Below, one piece after another: positions 31,808 through 32,786 of a stretch of DNA of 32,786 bases. The number at the start of each line of letters is the position of its first letter. Positions within the stretch are counted from its first letter, which is position 1. Made by a program: the position numbers and the translations under genes. Source of the DNA: an uncultured Eubacterium sp. (GTDB lineage Bacteria; Bacillota; Clostridia; Lachnospirales; Lachnospiraceae); assembly GCA_949959185.1 (NCBI GenBank), contig CATLIX010000039.1, forward strand, positions 1-32,786, given 5' to 3'. The notes beneath the pieces are model-generated. The model worked only from the letters and a program-made list of their open reading frames with translations. It was not told where the DNA came from and ran no database searches.

Positions 31808-32446
31808 ATGACCCCAGCAGAAACTTATTACGAAAACCTTGCCAAAACCACCATGAAAAATCTGGAAAAGCGCCATTTTGAATGCCATTACTGCAAAACT
31901 GCCGAAGAAGCTGTAACACTTGCTTCTGAACTGGTGCCCTCCGACAGTACCGTTTCTTTCGGAGGCTCCATGACTCTGGCAGAATCCGGTATGGCTGACG
32001 CGTTAAGACAGCGCGATGATATTACGCTGCTTGACCGCAGCAAAGCCGGCACCCCGGAAGAAGTAAAGGAAATTTACCACAAATCCCTGAATGCCGACTA
32101 TTATTTTATGAGCAGCAACGCCATCACGGCCGAGGGGGAACTGGTGAACATCGACGGCACCGGAAACCGGGTGGGCGCCCTGATTTACGGGCCGGAACAT
32201 GTGATTATCCTGGCAGGTATGAACAAAGTAAGTCCCACACTGGAAGAAGCAGTTTCCCGTATAAAAAATGTGGCTTCTCCCCTCAATGCCAACCGCCTGA
32301 ACCGGAATACCCCCTGTGCCGCTACCGGATTATGCGCCGACTGTTTGAGTCCGGACTGTATCTGTTCTCATACGGTCATCACCAGAAAAAGTGCGCCGGA
32401 AAAGCGGATTAAAATCATTTTAATCGGGGAACCTCTCGGATATTAA
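31808..32446 (+). CDS. LUD domain protein (LutC/YkgG-like, DUF162)
   Basis: 212 residues. The LUD pattern is plain: LASELVPSDSTVSFGGSMTL (about 40-58), DADYYFMSSNAIT-type block (actual NADYYFMSSNAITAEGELVN), IDGTGNRVGALIYGPEHVII and AGMNKV. The C-terminal 40 residues carry a Cys cluster (NTPCAATGLCADCLSPDCIC) typical of the stand-alone clostridial form and possibly metal-binding. Relatives take part in lactate utilisation with iron-sulfur partners; no lutA/lutB lies next to it here, so the role is open. AAAGGAG precedes the ATG by 8 bases. Single-gene transcript. Confidence 0.9.
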   Translation: MTPAETYYENLAKTTMKNLEKRHFECHYCKTAEEAVTLASELVPSDSTVSFGGSMTLAESGMADALRQRDDITLLDRSKAGTPEEVKEIYHKSLNADYYFMSSNAITAEGELVNIDGTGNRVGALIYGPEHVIILAGMNKVSPTLEEAVSRIKNVASPLNANRLNRNTPCAATGLCADCLSPDCICSHTVITRKSAPEKRIKIILIGEPLGY

Positions 32447-32563
32447 AACATCCGATTCGCCGTCTCGCACAGGCTTATGTCTACAGGGAGCAATGCCGGC
32501 CTTTTGGAATATATGAAGGTGACACTATCATTGATGATACAGTAACAATTTCCATCTATCATT

Positions 32564-32593
32564 CGGCAGGTAATTGCCCGGCAGGCAATTGCG
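32564..32593. repeat. Two direct 15-bp repeats
   Basis: CGGCAGGTAATTGCC followed at once by CGGCAGGCAATTGCG. The inner halves also form a 7-bp hairpin (AATTGCC / GGCAATT). No T run follows. The 260 bases between the LUD stop and 32706 hold this, the terminator at 32653-32700 and no supported gene. Confidence 0.6.
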
Positions 32594-32652
32594 AAACTAT
32601 CCAGTTATCAAAATTTCATGTACAATTGCTACAGTTTCTCTTAAATATTTTC

Positions 32653-32700
32653 CGCATACAAAAGGCCGAAATGCCAGACGCATCGGACATTCCGGTAAGC
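32653..32700 (-). terminator. Probable terminator of the partial minus-strand gene
   Basis: On the minus strand CCGGAATG pairs with CATTTCGG (one G-U pair) and AGG with CCT, followed by CCTTTTG. It lies directly after the stop at 32707. Confidence 0.5.
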
Positions 32701-32706
32701 CTCCGA

Positions 32707-32786
32707 CTACAGATAACCATGTTCAGCAAAGGCTTCCATGGTTATCTGAGTCTTACCTCCATGGTGCTGAAATGCATTTCTCACCT
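32707..32786 (-). CDS. C-terminal fragment of an unidentified minus-strand gene
   Basis: The frame is open from the window edge for 25 codons and ends TAG at 32707-32709, reading VRNAFQHHGGKTQITMEAFA then EHGYL. I do not recognise the family. Support comes only from the open frame, sensible composition and a terminator-like hairpin directly downstream; 25 codons could be chance. Being cut by the window end, nothing can be said of its start or length. Confidence 0.35.
   Translation of the reverse strand, partial: VRNAFQHHGGKTQITMEAFAEHGYL

Noticed and set aside
32412-32786. Plus-strand frame open for about 125 codons to the window end
   Set aside because: No start codon with a ribosome site, overlaps the LUD stop, composition unconvincing; it could be a decayed gene but I cannot support it.

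Overview
The window looks like a chromosomal segment of a Gram-positive anaerobe of the Lachnospiraceae (Clostridia, Blautia/Dorea-like). The evidence is AGGAGG-type ribosome binding sites on nearly every gene, TTGACA/TATAAT-type promoters, a CIRCE-controlled groES-groEL pair, and families typical of that group: DUF4364, C_GCAxxG_C_C, CBS-type Mn pyrophosphatase, FapA, and a FeoB-associated Cys-rich peptide. I see no rRNA, tRNA, complete insertion sequence, prophage or CRISPR array. The genus is an inference.

Layout. 1-300: N-terminus of Rho on the minus strand. 521-3137: plus-strand operon of malic enzyme, a TIGR01212 radical SAM protein and DUF4364. 3339-8704: minus-strand genes for a zinc-ribbon/HTH protein, a flavin reductase paired with a CBS/DRTGG pyrophosphatase, a long tail-anchored hendecad coiled-coil protein, a membrane-anchored helical protein, a 28-aa membrane peptide and a 50-aa Cys-rich peptide under an iron-type operator. 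8923-13181: deoD, azlCD, a small plus-strand membrane protein, a HAD phosphatase and purA. 13463-16570: a LysR regulator divergent from a TRIC channel and a MATE exporter. 16742-22779: a broken chemoreceptor gene, DegV, and an operon of FapA, a response regulator with degenerate HD-GYP, and Hpt. 23034-25038: groEL and groES. 25402-30735: a likely five-gene operon of ABC exporter, DUF2156 acyltransferase, His-rich CobW GTPase, a CobW/TIGR03943-like fusion and a C_GCAxxG protein. 30989-32446: a shortened methyltransferase divergent from a LUD-domain protein. The last 80 bases may hold the end of a minus-strand gene.

How the genes fit together. Most are housekeeping: central carbon, purine salvage and synthesis, chaperonins, transport. 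The two least ordinary gene groups are the tandem CobW proteins, read here as a metal (probably zinc) delivery pair, and the FapA/response regulator/Hpt operon. That operon has no histidine kinase in the window and lies near a dead chemoreceptor, suggesting signalling parts left or repurposed after loss of motility.

Non-coding structure is rich: a 160-bp nested palindromic element upstream of groES (25194-25353), a 52-nt repeat present twice at convergent gene ends, a shared motif next to three terminators, a 14-bp tandem array upstream of purA, a poly-A tandem array at the methyltransferase 3' end, and an AT-rich palindrome present twice. No gene-free stretch exceeds 300 bases. The longest (13182-13462, 32447-32706, 31547-31807, 30736-30988, 25112-25401) are covered by the regulatory and repeat entries.
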